DNA of 34,656 bases, taken from Oscillospiraceae bacterium (lineage in GTDB: Bacteria > Bacillota > Clostridia > Oscillospirales > Ruminococcaceae). How positions within the stretch are numbered: the first letter of the stretch is position 1; every line of letters starts with the position of its first letter. The translations under genes were made by a program, and so were the position numbers. The stretch lies in assembly GCA_017462785.1 (NCBI GenBank), contig JAFTQJ010000068.1, positions 1 to 34,656 of the forward strand, in the 5' to 3' direction. The notes beneath the pieces are model-generated. The model had not been told where the DNA came from. It was given only the letters and a program-made list of their open reading frames with translations, and did not search any database. This document shows, piece after piece, positions 26,668 to 34,545 of the stretch.

Positions 26668-27615
26668 ATGAACAAATTACATATTGCGGCATCGCCCCAT
26701 ATCAGGGATGAGATGTCCACACAGAAGATCATGATCCTTGTCATTGCTGCACTCATGCCGGCGGCTGCGGCTTCGGTCATTCATTTCGGCTGGAGGGCAC
26801 TGGTGCTCCTGCTGTTCTGTACGTTTTTTTCCATGGCATGCGAGGGACTCTGCCGACAGATCATGAAGCGTGAGCAGACCATTTCCGACGGCAGTGCGGC
26901 ACTGACCGGACTTCTGCTGGCAATGAATCTGCCCGTCACGCTCCCCCTCTGGCAGGCGGCTCTGGGCTGTTTCATTGCGATCGTCATCGTCAAGCAGCTG
27001 TTCGGCGGTCTGGGGCAGAACTTCGCCAATCCTGCGATCACCGCAAGAATCGTGCTGATGGTGTCGCTCACCCCCTCCATGACCAACTGGATCGCACCAC
27101 GCACAACGGCTGGCGATGCGTTCAGCTATGATGCAGTTTCTTCCGCTACGCCCCTCGTTTCCGGCACAGCCTCCATCAGTGAGCTGTTCTGGGGCAGCAC
27201 GGGCGGCTGTCTGGGTGAAACCTGTGCAGCGGCACTTCTTTTCGGCGGTCTGTTCCTCATTTTCATGGGCATCATCTCCCCCGTTACGCCCCTTGCCTTT
27301 CTTGGTACGCTGGCGGCAGCAGTGTTCCTTGAAACGGGCAGTATGAATGATGTGGTATACCACCTGCTTTCCGGCGGTCTGCTGCTGGGTGCGTTCTTCA
27401 TGGCAACGGACTATGTGACCACGCCCATCACGGCAAAGGGCAAGCTCATTTTCGGCATCGGATGCGGTCTGCTGACCTTCCTCATCCGTTTTTACGGCAG
27501 TTTTCCGGAGGGCGTTTCCTTTGCGATCCTGCTGATGAACATTCTCACACCGTACATTGACAAATTCACCATGTCACATCCGTTCGGTGCGGTATCCGGA
27601 AGGGGGGCAAAATGA
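26668..27615 (+). CDS. rnfD: Rnf complex subunit D (membrane flavoprotein)
   Basis: 315 residues with about eight to ten membrane helices. The covalent FMN site is Thr161 in DAVSSATPLV. Other family segments are SPHIRDEMSTQKIM, GQNFANPAITARI and FMATDYVTTPI. RnfD takes part in linking electron flow to ion movement. Its end overlaps rnfG by four bases (ATGA). Confidence 0.97.
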   Translation: MNKLHIAASPHIRDEMSTQKIMILVIAALMPAAAASVIHFGWRALVLLLFCTFFSMACEGLCRQIMKREQTISDGSAALTGLLLAMNLPVTLPLWQAALGCFIAIVIVKQLFGGLGQNFANPAITARIVLMVSLTPSMTNWIAPRTTAGDAFSYDAVSSATPLVSGTASISELFWGSTGGCLGETCAAALLFGGLFLIFMGIISPVTPLAFLGTLAAAVFLETGSMNDVVYHLLSGGLLLGAFFMATDYVTTPITAKGKLIFGIGCGLLTFLIRFYGSFPEGVSFAILLMNILTPYIDKFTMSHPFGAVSGRGAK

Positions 27616-28121
27616 TGCAGAAGATCCTTCCTTCCCTCGTCCTCATGCTGGTCTGTGCGGTGGTCTGCGGACTGCTGGCGGCTGCGAATGCCGTCACCAA
27701 GGATAAGATCGTGCAGGCGGAGGCTGACAAGGTGCAGAAGAGCCTGACGGCGGTCTTTGGCGAGGACACCTACACGGAGCTTTCCACGGATGCAGAGGGG
27801 ATCACGGCGGTGTACCGGAATTCCGCCGGCATGTACATTTTTGACATTACAGCGGACGGCTACGCCAAGGGCGGCATCCGTGCACTCATCGGTGTGGATC
27901 CGGACGGCACGGTGGCGGACATCGGCATCGTATCGCTTGCAGAAACGCCCGGACTTGGCACAAAAATCAATGATCCCGCCTATCTTGCAGCGTATAAAGG
28001 CATCGAAGGGAGCAAAGCAGCCCCCGACACCATTTCCGGAGCGACCTACTCTTCCAAGGGTCTGGAATCCGCCGTGCAGGCGGCTCTGGATGCTGCGGCA
28101 CAGATCAAGGAGGTGGAATAA
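27612..28121 (+). CDS. rnfG: Rnf complex subunit G (covalent FMN)
   Basis: 169 residues with one N-terminal membrane helix (residues about 4-25) and an extracytoplasmic FMN-binding domain. The flavinylation motif SGATYS is at 142-147, with Thr145 as the FMN acceptor. It is somewhat shorter than proteobacterial RnfG. A flavin transferase (ApbE) would be needed, but none is in this window. It overlaps rnfD by four bases and rnfE by one. Confidence 0.96.
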   Translation: MMQKILPSLVLMLVCAVVCGLLAAANAVTKDKIVQAEADKVQKSLTAVFGEDTYTELSTDAEGITAVYRNSAGMYIFDITADGYAKGGIRALIGVDPDGTVADIGIVSLAETPGLGTKINDPAYLAAYKGIEGSKAAPDTISGATYSSKGLESAVQAALDAAAQIKEVE

Positions 28122-28801
28122 TGGCTGAAAAAAGCTATCTCAAAGAATTTACGAAGGGACTCATCAAGGAGAATCCCACGCTCGTCGGACTGCTCGGCAT
28201 GTGTCCGACACTCGCAGTCACCACACAGGCGGTCAATGGTCTGGGTATGGGACTGGCAACGACCTTTGTACTGGTCGGCTCGAATCTGGTCATTTCCCTC
28301 CTGCGGAAAGTCATTCCGCAGACGGTGAAGCTCCCCTGCTACATCGTGATCATTGCCGGCTTTGTGACACTCATTGAATTCCTGATGCACGGATTCCTCC
28401 CCGACCTCTATGATGCTCTCGGCACATTCCTCTCCCTCATCACGGTCAACTGCATCATCCTCGGACGTGCGGAGATGTTCGCCTGCAAGAACAAGGTGCT
28501 GCCCTCCGTGCTGGATGGTCTGGGCATGGGGCTTGGCTTCACGCTCGCCCTGTTCACGATGGGTTCGCTGCGTGAGATCTTCGGTGCAGGAAGCTGGATG
28601 GGACTTTCCCTGCCGGAAACCTTCCCGACCATGACGATCTTCGTCCTGCCTGCCGGCGGCTTCTTCGTTCTCGGCTGTGTGATTGCGGCGGTTTCCAAAC
28701 TGACAAAGAAAAAAGCACCCGCAGGTGTCGGCTGTGCCGGCTGCCCGAATGCAGCGGCATGCGGCGGCGGATGCAGTACAGAAAAGGAGGCAGAGGCATG
28801 A
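28121..28801 (+). CDS. rnfE: Rnf complex subunit E with cysteine-rich tail
   Basis: 226 residues with six membrane helices. Cys28 (LGMCPTLAV) and Cys111 (TVNCIILGR) match the positions that, with the RnfA cysteines, hold the intramembrane 2Fe-2S cluster in solved Rnf structures. After the last helix comes an extra tail with Cys205, Cys208, Cys214 and Cys218 (CAGCPNAAACGGGC), which could bind metal. It overlaps rnfG by one base and rnfA by four. Confidence 0.96.
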   Translation: MAEKSYLKEFTKGLIKENPTLVGLLGMCPTLAVTTQAVNGLGMGLATTFVLVGSNLVISLLRKVIPQTVKLPCYIVIIAGFVTLIEFLMHGFLPDLYDALGTFLSLITVNCIILGRAEMFACKNKVLPSVLDGLGMGLGFTLALFTMGSLREIFGAGSWMGLSLPETFPTMTIFVLPAGGFFVLGCVIAAVSKLTKKKAPAGVGCAGCPNAAACGGGCSTEKEAEA

Positions 28802-29379
28802 CAATTTTGCAGACAATGGTTTCCGTCATGCTTGCAGCGATCCTGACGGATAACTATGTACTTTCCAAATTCATGGGAATCTGCCCGTTTCTGGGCGTTT
28901 CCAAAAAACTTTCCTCCAGTCTTGGCATGGGTGCGGCGGTCATTTTCGTCATGGCATGTGCGGCGGCTGTGACCTATCCGGTCTATCAGCTTCTGGTTGC
29001 CTTTGACCTTGCCTACCTCCAGACGGTGGCTTTCATTCTCATCATTGCACTGTTCGTGCAGCTCGTGGAGATCGTGATGCGGAAGCTCCTGCCGCCGCTG
29101 TACAAGGCTCTGGGTGTTTACCTGCCCCTCATTACGACCAACTGTGCAGTACTGGGCGTGACGCTGAACAATATTGATGACGGGTACAGCTTCGGGCTGT
29201 CCGTGTGGAATGCGGTCTGTGTCGGCATGGGCTTCACGCTTTCCCTCATCATCTTTGCCGGTGTCAGAAGCAAGCTCGAAAACGCCGATATTCCGGAAAC
29301 CTTCAAGGGAATTCCGGCAACACTGATTGCCGCCTCGATCGTTTCTCTGAGTTTTTCGGCATTTTCCGGCATGATTTAA
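28798..29379 (+). CDS. rnfA: Rnf complex subunit A
   Basis: 193 residues from the ATG at 28798 (MTILQTMVSVMLAAILTDNY), which follows AAAAGGAGGCAGAGGC; a longer frame upstream lies in rnfE. It has six membrane helices, homologous to RnfE but with inverted topology. Cys29 (MGICPFLGV) and Cys116 (TTNCAVLGV) are the cluster ligands shared with RnfE. It overlaps rnfE by four bases. Confidence 0.96.
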   Translation: MTILQTMVSVMLAAILTDNYVLSKFMGICPFLGVSKKLSSSLGMGAAVIFVMACAAAVTYPVYQLLVAFDLAYLQTVAFILIIALFVQLVEIVMRKLLPPLYKALGVYLPLITTNCAVLGVTLNNIDDGYSFGLSVWNAVCVGMGFTLSLIIFAGVRSKLENADIPETFKGIPATLIAASIVSLSFSAFSGMI

Positions 29380-29389
29380 GGAGGCTGCG

Positions 29390-30172
29390 ATGAGTATTGT
29401 ATTACCTGTTCTGATCTTTGCAGGCATGGGACTTGCAGCAGGCATCCTGCTGACAGCGGCATCCTCCTATTTTGCGGTAGAATCCGACCCGACCATGGAA
29501 CGCATCACCGAAGCACTCCCCGGTGCCAACTGCGGTTCCTGCGGCTTTGCAGGCTGTGCGGACTATGCACAGGCAATTGCGGACGGCAAGGCAGAGCCGA
29601 ACCTCTGCAAGCCGGGCGGTGCGGAAGCGGCTGCGAAAATCGGCGAAATCCTTGGTAAGAATGTGACTGCGGCAGAGCCGGAGGTCATGGCGATCCACTG
29701 TAATGGTACCTGTGATGCGACCGGAAGCTTTTATGATTACCGTGGAACGCCCACATGCCGTGCGGCGGCGGCGAATTTCGGCGGCAGCGGCATGTGCAGC
29801 TTCGGCTGTCTGGGCTTCGGTGACTGCATGGCGGTCTGTGAGGAGAATGCGATCTGTCTGAAGGACGGCATTGCACACATCATCGAGGAACGCTGTCTTG
29901 CATGCGGAAGATGTGCGGCAGCCTGTCCCAAGGGACTGCTCTCCCTGCGTCCGAAATCCAATCCCGTCACAGCAGCCTGCTCCTCCAAGGCAAGCGGCAA
30001 GGACACCAAGCTTGCATGCAAAAACGGCTGTATCGGCTGTAAGATCTGCGAGAAGAAGTGTCCCAACGGTGCGATCACCGTGCAGGAGCTTCATGCAGTG
30101 ATCGACTATACGAAATGCACCGGCTGCGGCATCTGTGCGGATGCGTGTCCGGTGAAGGTGATTCATAAATAA
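29390..30172 (+). CDS. rnfB: Rnf complex subunit B (ferredoxin-accepting, multi-cluster)
   Basis: 260 residues. RnfB takes electrons from reduced ferredoxin. It has an N-terminal membrane anchor (about 4-26) and a first 4Fe-4S site with Cys48, Cys51, Cys56 and Cys73 (NCGSCGFAGC). A middle cysteine group follows (CNGTC, CSFGCLGFGDCMAVC, with NAIC). Three ferredoxin motifs start at 169 (CLACGRCAAACP), 214 (CIGCKICEKKCP) and 243 (CTGCGICADACP). The start follows TAAGGAGGCTGCG. It is the last gene of the operon. Confidence 0.97.
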   Translation: MSIVLPVLIFAGMGLAAGILLTAASSYFAVESDPTMERITEALPGANCGSCGFAGCADYAQAIADGKAEPNLCKPGGAEAAAKIGEILGKNVTAAEPEVMAIHCNGTCDATGSFYDYRGTPTCRAAAANFGGSGMCSFGCLGFGDCMAVCEENAICLKDGIAHIIEERCLACGRCAAACPKGLLSLRPKSNPVTAACSSKASGKDTKLACKNGCIGCKICEKKCPNGAITVQELHAVIDYTKCTGCGICADACPVKVIHK

Positions 30173-30173
30173 A

Positions 30174-30207
30174 AACATGACCCCCGTCCGGTGTGAACGG
30201 ACGGCGG
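30174..30207 (+). terminator. Hairpin after rnfB, first (degenerate) copy
   Basis: GACCCCCGTCCG and CGGACGG-CGGGTC pair with one bulge, but no T tract follows. The first 20 bases are identical to 30393-30412, which belong to a complete terminator. It is probably a decayed or partial terminator. Confidence 0.5.
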
Positions 30208-30392
30208 GTCGCCGCTGACGATCTCTGCCTTTGCACTTCGTGCAAGCGGCAGAACCATTAGCCCCCAAACATATTGATAACCCAATTAAACCTTTCCGAT
30301 TTTAACAGAGATGGATAGAATATTTCACTATTTTACGATGGTTCAATTCCATAGCCACATTGATTTTGGCAAGGTATAATTGGGGGAGCAAT
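30208..30392. other. Gene-free spacer between the duplicated hairpins
   Basis: It contains a small hairpin (CTGCC ... TTGCAC-TTC-GTGCAA ... GGCAG, about 30225-30252). An 8-bp inverted repeat CCCAATTA (30281-30288) / TAATTGGG (30377-30384) is also present. No coding frame, RNA gene or convincing promoter is seen. Confidence 0.4.
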
Positions 30393-30428
30393 AACATGAC
30401 CCCCGTCCGGTGCGGACGGGGGTTTTGT
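30393..30428 (+). terminator. Rho-independent terminator of the rnf operon
   Basis: CCCCCGTCCG and CGGACGGGGG form a perfect 10-bp stem with a GTG loop, followed by TTTTGTTT. It also lies just beyond the stop of the convergent dockerin gene, for which it may serve less well because the - strand side lacks a clean U run. Confidence 0.85.
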
Positions 30429-32417
30429 TTATTGCGGGAAATAATTGGTGCAGAGATATTCTACTCGTTCTGCCGGTGAAAGCAGTATAAAACGCTTCAT
30501 GATCGCTATATCAAATACATTCACTACACCATCCTTCGTGAAATCCATCGCCTTCACTGCATTTTTATCTACAGAAAGGCTGCCAAGGAGATACTTGTTC
30601 ATCGCTACCAGATCCAGCACACCTGCGATCCTGCCGTCACCGTTCACATCCCCAAGCACCGCTTTCTGGTCAATGGGCGTAGTGGTAGTTTCCGTCGGAG
30701 TGGTGGTGGTTGCCTTCGTCGTGGTAGTTGCTTCGGTTGTGGTTGTCGTGGTGGTTGCTTCGGTGGTGGTTGTCGTGGTACTGGTGGTAGTAGTGGTGGT
30801 AGTCGTCGTAGTTGTTGTTGTAGTGGTGGTAGTGGTAGTTGTAGTAGTTGCAGCAGTTTCCTCAGTTGTTGTTTCTGCTTCTGCCGGCTCCGGAAGAATG
30901 TAGCTTCCGATGTCGATTTTACTAACAATCGGGCTATTGCAGTTTATGCTCGTATAGATCTCCAATGTGTTCTTTCGATAATCAACGCCAATGCCGTAGA
31001 TCTGCTGTGTTTGGCGTGTTGTTTCATCCAGCTGATAGATTTTCTGAATGTCAAAGCTGCCGTCAGTCCGCTGCTGGATCTGATAAACCTCCGTTGCACT
31101 ATTCAGGAAAATGTCACCATTGAAAGCCTGCATTGCACTGAAAAAACCGTCGCCGATCCCGTAATAATCGATCATACCAGTCGAACTATCATATCCATTC
31201 CATCTGAAGCCTATATCCATGATCTCGGTAATGACTTCTGTTTTACCTTCCTCATTGAAGTCCATCAGCACACATCGGTAATCTTTGGAATTAGGAACAG
31301 GTTCGATCACTGCCCAGCCGCCGGCAAACGGTACGATCTTTGAAAAGACCTGTCTGCCATTCACACCAGTCCAGATCTCATCATTATAGTCAGAAGAAAC
31401 GAGGGGATCGTTTACGCCGTTCGCCATAACGAAATCGGTAACAATGTCCTGATCTTGCTTACGAATTGCTTCGGTAATTCCGGAATTATCCCGCAGTAAT
31501 GCAACATGGGACACCAGACCGGGGTACAAAAAACCGTGGGAATCGCCGGTGGATGTATCTACATGGTACATCTGATCATTAATTGTAACAATATTCCACA
31601 TATGGTTGCCTTTGGTGCTCTTAATTTGCTGGCAAGCCACACCTGTACGGCGAAGCAATACGCTGTACAGCCAAGCATACCCCTCACAATTGACCTCTTT
31701 CTGTTCCAGTACATCATTGAGCAGACAACCTGCTCCCTTCTCATTTGTATATTTACAATAGTCACATACAACGCCATAGAAGTAAAGTGCCTTTTCAACA
31801 TCCGTCCACTCCGGATCCACACCAGTACACAGCATATCAAGCTCTGCAATCAATTTATCATACGATGCAAAATACGCTTCATCGCTCTGCTCCGGATCAA
31901 TATATGTCGGTGTAATCGAGGTATAGTATGAAGATCCATTGCCCGTTCCCACCTTGGTCGACAGAACTCCGACATCGGAAGTCATCACAACACATTGATA
32001 GATCCGCTGCAAAGCACTTGAGTTTTCATCATTGACGGGAAGCATGAAACCATACTTGCCAAGCGGAATGCTCTTCCTATGTTCCTTCAAACCAGCATAA
32101 ATCCTCTCAGCAATTCTCTGTGTAATCTCCGGTGTAAACTTGCCGATTGCTCCGAGATCGGAAAAATCAGGAACATCCTCAGGGATGATGAGATCGTCTT
32201 CCTTCTCATCCTCATTCAGTTCACTGTCATCTTTTTCATCCTCGTCGAGTTCGCTGTCTCCGCTTTCATCCTCTTCGGTTTCGTTTTCTGTGACCTCCGT
32301 TTCCATCGAACCTTCCTCGGACTCTGCATAAACGTCCGCCGGAAATGCGGCTGCATTTGTGAATGCGATGCACGCTGCTATACAGAATGCAATTTTCTTA
32401 ATTATACTATTTGTCAT
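30429..32417 (-). CDS. Secreted transglutaminase-like protein with dockerin (larger paralogue)
   Basis: 662 residues. The ATG at 32417 follows AGGAG at 8 nt; a GTG 9 bp upstream is less likely. A signal peptide (to about residue 30) is followed by an acidic spacer (about 32-78) with the repeated unit DSELDEDEKD. A shared motif DFSDLGAIG (84-92) is also found in the neighbouring paralogue. The transglutaminase-like domain has Cys244 (NCEGYAW), His272 (NHMWN) and Asp287 (YHVDTS), a complete triad. A beta-rich region covers about 330-510. A threonine-rich linker (about 516-590) and a dockerin (GDVNGDGRIAGVLDLVAMNK and FTKDGVVNVFDIAIMKR) follow. It may act as a protease, transglutaminase or peptide hydrolase on the scaffold; this is unproven. 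Confidence 0.88.
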   Translation of the reverse strand: MTNSIIKKIAFCIAACIAFTNAAAFPADVYAESEEGSMETEVTENETEEDESGDSELDEDEKDDSELNEDEKEDDLIIPEDVPDFSDLGAIGKFTPEITQRIAERIYAGLKEHRKSIPLGKYGFMLPVNDENSSALQRIYQCVVMTSDVGVLSTKVGTGNGSSYYTSITPTYIDPEQSDEAYFASYDKLIAELDMLCTGVDPEWTDVEKALYFYGVVCDYCKYTNEKGAGCLLNDVLEQKEVNCEGYAWLYSVLLRRTGVACQQIKSTKGNHMWNIVTINDQMYHVDTSTGDSHGFLYPGLVSHVALLRDNSGITEAIRKQDQDIVTDFVMANGVNDPLVSSDYNDEIWTGVNGRQVFSKIVPFAGGWAVIEPVPNSKDYRCVLMDFNEEGKTEVITEIMDIGFRWNGYDSSTGMIDYYGIGDGFFSAMQAFNGDIFLNSATEVYQIQQRTDGSFDIQKIYQLDETTRQTQQIYGIGVDYRKNTLEIYTSINCNSPIVSKIDIGSYILPEPAEAETTTEETAATTTTTTTTTTTTTTTTTTTTTTSTTTTTTEATTTTTTTEATTTTKATTTTPTETTTTPIDQKAVLGDVNGDGRIAGVLDLVAMNKYLLGSLSVDKNAVKAMDFTKDGVVNVFDIAIMKRFILLSPAERVEYLCTNYFPQ
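30680..30860 (-). repeat. ACN triplet tract coding a poly-threonine linker
   Basis: A long run of GT-rich triplets on the + strand encodes more than 20 consecutive threonines, interrupted by single Ser, then by Glu-Ala, Lys-Ala and Pro. The repeats are imperfect at the third base. Thr-rich linkers are typical of ruminococcal cellulosomal proteins. Confidence 0.8.
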
Positions 32418-32484
32418 AACTCCCACTCCTTTTGCTGTTTGTCATCCTACCATAGACGTAACTAAAAACGATTTCTATGCCTAT

Positions 32485-32513
32485 ATTTTATCATTTTTTG
32501 TGACTTTTGTCAA
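32485..32513 (-). promoter_or_regulatory. Promoter of the larger transglutaminase-dockerin gene
   Basis: On the - strand TTGACA, a 17-bp spacer ending in AAAAAATGA and TAAAAT lie about 60 bp before the start codon. The spacer and flanks match those of the neighbouring paralogue's promoter. Confidence 0.75.
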
Positions 32514-32539
32514 TGAGTATTCCATTTTTCTACTTTTTG

Positions 32540-32558
32540 CATATACGGTAAGTATATG
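32540..32558. promoter_or_regulatory. 7-5-7 inverted repeat upstream of the -35 box, copy 1
   Basis: CATATAC-GGTAA-GTATATG is a perfect inverted repeat ending 26 bp upstream of the -35 hexamer, centred near -71. The same element at the same distance is found before the paralogous gene (34360-34378), which suggests an activator site. Confidence 0.6.
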
Positions 32559-32628
32559 TTTTCGGCATAGTGCATTAAAAATATTTTGAAATTGTGACAA
32601 ACTATGAACTGAATATTTCCAATTGAAA

Positions 32629-32660
32629 AGATGCTGCTGTACGAGCGTACAGCAGCACCA
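32629..32660 (-). terminator. Terminator of the smaller transglutaminase-dockerin gene
   Basis: A perfect 12-bp stem (TGCTGCTGTACG / CGTACAGCAGCA, loop of two) is followed on the - strand by TCTTTTC. It lies 15 bp after the stop codon. Confidence 0.8.
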
Positions 32661-32674
32661 AAAAAGAGAGAGAT

Positions 32675-34237
32675 TTATTTTGTCAGAAGGGCACGCTTGA
32701 GCAGTGCGAGGTCAAAACCGTCCACAACGCCGTCACATGTCAGGTCATATTCTGCATGATCCGCTACGTTCACGTCCTCACCGAGCAGATAACGCTGGAT
32801 CGCAACCACATCGACCACACCTATATTCTGATCAGGTGCTTCTGTCGATGCTTCGGTTTCTTCCTGCGGTGTATCCGTCAGACCGAGCTGTGCACTGAAA
32901 TCAGCAAGATTCACCATATGCTCCGTAGGCTCAGAAAGCGGATCGGGGGAAGTGTAATAATACATGATGCCGTCATCAATGTGCATGCCGTAGATAGCGG
33001 AACCATCCGCCTTCTGTTCTTCGGTCAGACCAAAAAGCCACTGGAAATTGCCGTTGTTGTAAGCCATCATATTATAGGGTGTTGTGTAGAACAGGATGCC
33101 CTGATACACATCCGTAACTGCATAGCTGCTTGTATACCATTTGGTCTGGTTCGTACCTGCAACATACCAGAGGTCGCTCAGGTGGAACAGGTGCTTCTCC
33201 ACGATTTCACCAGTCACCGGATCCACTTCTGTTGTTTTGAATTGCACCGTTGTTTCATTGCCCTCTACGGCATAGATACCAACCCATGAACCGTCTTCCA
33301 GCTTCTGCATGCTGCTTCCGCCGCCATCCCAGAAACCGCCGTTGTCGTACTGATCGGAAACCGGCATTTCGCTGACCGGTGTTCCGTCCACCAGTGTCCA
33401 GTCAGAACCGTTAAGACCAGCTGCGTACATTGCATCCGTGCTCTTCATGAATCTGGTGTGTTCAACACGTCCCAGAGCATTGGAGCTGTCATCACCGGTC
33501 ACATCTACATGGTACCAGCTGTCACCGATCTCTACCAGATTCCAGCCATGATTCGCTTCCTTACTCTCAACGATCATGGAATTGACACCCACACGATGCA
33601 GGAGCATGGTATAGAACTGCGAATAGCCTTCACAAACTGCCTTTTCACGGGTGAGCATAGCGTAGGCGGTATGCCGCAGATCTTCCTCTGCAGGATCTGC
33701 ATACTCTGTATAATCATAGCTGCAGTTTTCTGCCATCCATTCATGGAGGAAGAGTGCTTTTTCCAGATCAGAAAGATTCGGATCTACTTCTGCTGTGATC
33801 TCGTCCAGTTTCAGCATCATATTTTCATACTCTGCCGCATAATTCTCCGGAGCTACCAGATAGGTCGGAACGATGGAGGTGACACCTTTGCTGTTTGCAC
33901 CCCACATTATTTTGCGTCTGTCAGTGAGAATACCCACATCCCAGCCGGAAGCAACTGTCTTAAAAACAAGCTGGAGCGATCCGGTCGATGCTTCATCAAT
34001 ACCAATCACAGGCATCCCCTCGCCACGCATGGAAATCTTGGGCTGACCCTCTACCAGCCCCTGATAAATTGCAGCGGCGATCTTTTCGGTTTCTTCCTCG
34101 GTAAATACTCCGATCGCTCCAAGGTCGGAGAAATCCGGTGTGCTCTCCTGTGCACTTACAGGAAGCAGCATCCCCTGCACCATTGTCATGCAAATCGCTG
34201 CACTTGCAGCCAGCATCTTTTTTATACTAATAGTCAT
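32675..34237 (-). CDS. Secreted transglutaminase-like protein with dockerin (smaller paralogue)
   Basis: 520 residues. The signal peptide runs to about residue 29 (PVSA). DFSDLGAIG (35-43) is shared with the larger paralogue. The transglutaminase-like domain has Cys202 (AVCEGYSQFY), His230 (NHGWN) and Asp245 (WYHVDVTGDD), a complete triad. A beta-propeller-like or beta-rich region covers about 265-455. A short linker precedes a dockerin at about 467-517. Its second calcium loop (DLTCDGVVDGFD) is normal, but the first (DQNIGVVD) is shortened by about four residues. There is no poly-threonine tract or acidic spacer. The start follows AAAAGGGG. It was probably duplicated together with its promoter. 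Confidence 0.88.
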   Translation of the reverse strand: MTISIKKMLAASAAICMTMVQGMLLPVSAQESTPDFSDLGAIGVFTEEETEKIAAAIYQGLVEGQPKISMRGEGMPVIGIDEASTGSLQLVFKTVASGWDVGILTDRRKIMWGANSKGVTSIVPTYLVAPENYAAEYENMMLKLDEITAEVDPNLSDLEKALFLHEWMAENCSYDYTEYADPAEEDLRHTAYAMLTREKAVCEGYSQFYTMLLHRVGVNSMIVESKEANHGWNLVEIGDSWYHVDVTGDDSSNALGRVEHTRFMKSTDAMYAAGLNGSDWTLVDGTPVSEMPVSDQYDNGGFWDGGGSSMQKLEDGSWVGIYAVEGNETTVQFKTTEVDPVTGEIVEKHLFHLSDLWYVAGTNQTKWYTSSYAVTDVYQGILFYTTPYNMMAYNNGNFQWLFGLTEEQKADGSAIYGMHIDDGIMYYYTSPDPLSEPTEHMVNLADFSAQLGLTDTPQEETEASTEAPDQNIGVVDVVAIQRYLLGEDVNVADHAEYDLTCDGVVDGFDLALLKRALLTK

Positions 34238-34304
34238 AATCTCAGCCCCTTTTCCATATAGTTCATGATATCGAAAACGTTATATCTCACGAATTTACAT
34301 ACTC

Positions 34305-34333
34305 ATTATATCATTTTTTGTACAAAAAATCAA
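34305..34333 (-). promoter_or_regulatory. Promoter of the smaller transglutaminase-dockerin gene
   Basis: On the - strand TTGATT, a 17-bp spacer containing GTACAAAAAATGA and TATAAT lie about 70 bp before the start codon. Confidence 0.75.
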
Positions 34334-34359
34334 TAGTTTTTATTTTTTTCTACTTTTTG

Positions 34360-34378
34360 CATATACAGGACGTATAGC
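34360..34378. promoter_or_regulatory. 7-5-7 inverted repeat upstream of the -35 box, copy 2
   Basis: CATATAC-AGGAC-GTATAGC matches the copy at 32540-32558 in the whole left arm and most of the right arm. It is also 26 bp upstream of the -35 hexamer. Flanking blocks CTACTTTTTG and TGCATTAAAAATATTT are conserved too. Confidence 0.55.
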
Positions 34379-34467
34379 GATTTAGCACAATGCATTAAAA
34401 ATATTTCCAAACTATGCTGAATTGTGAATTTTGTATTACCATATGCAGGAACCCCACCACCGCACAG

Positions 34468-34493
34468 AAAAATCCCCTCTTTGCAGCGGGGAT
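34468..34493 (-). terminator. Terminator of a gene beyond the right edge
   Basis: On the - strand ATCCCC, a 10-nt loop, GGGGAT and then TTTTTC form a Rho-independent terminator. It would serve a - strand gene lying outside the window. Confidence 0.6.
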
Positions 34494-34545
34494 CAGCTTG
34501 TAGAAAAAGTCCTTTTTCTTAGGGTTGGGCATCCTGTAACTGCCC

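Noticed and set aside
30257..30392. Small inverted-repeat transposable element (MITE) after rnfB
   Set aside because: The ends (ATTAGCCCCCAA and TTGGGGGAGCAAT) match only with an indel, and no target-site duplication is visible.
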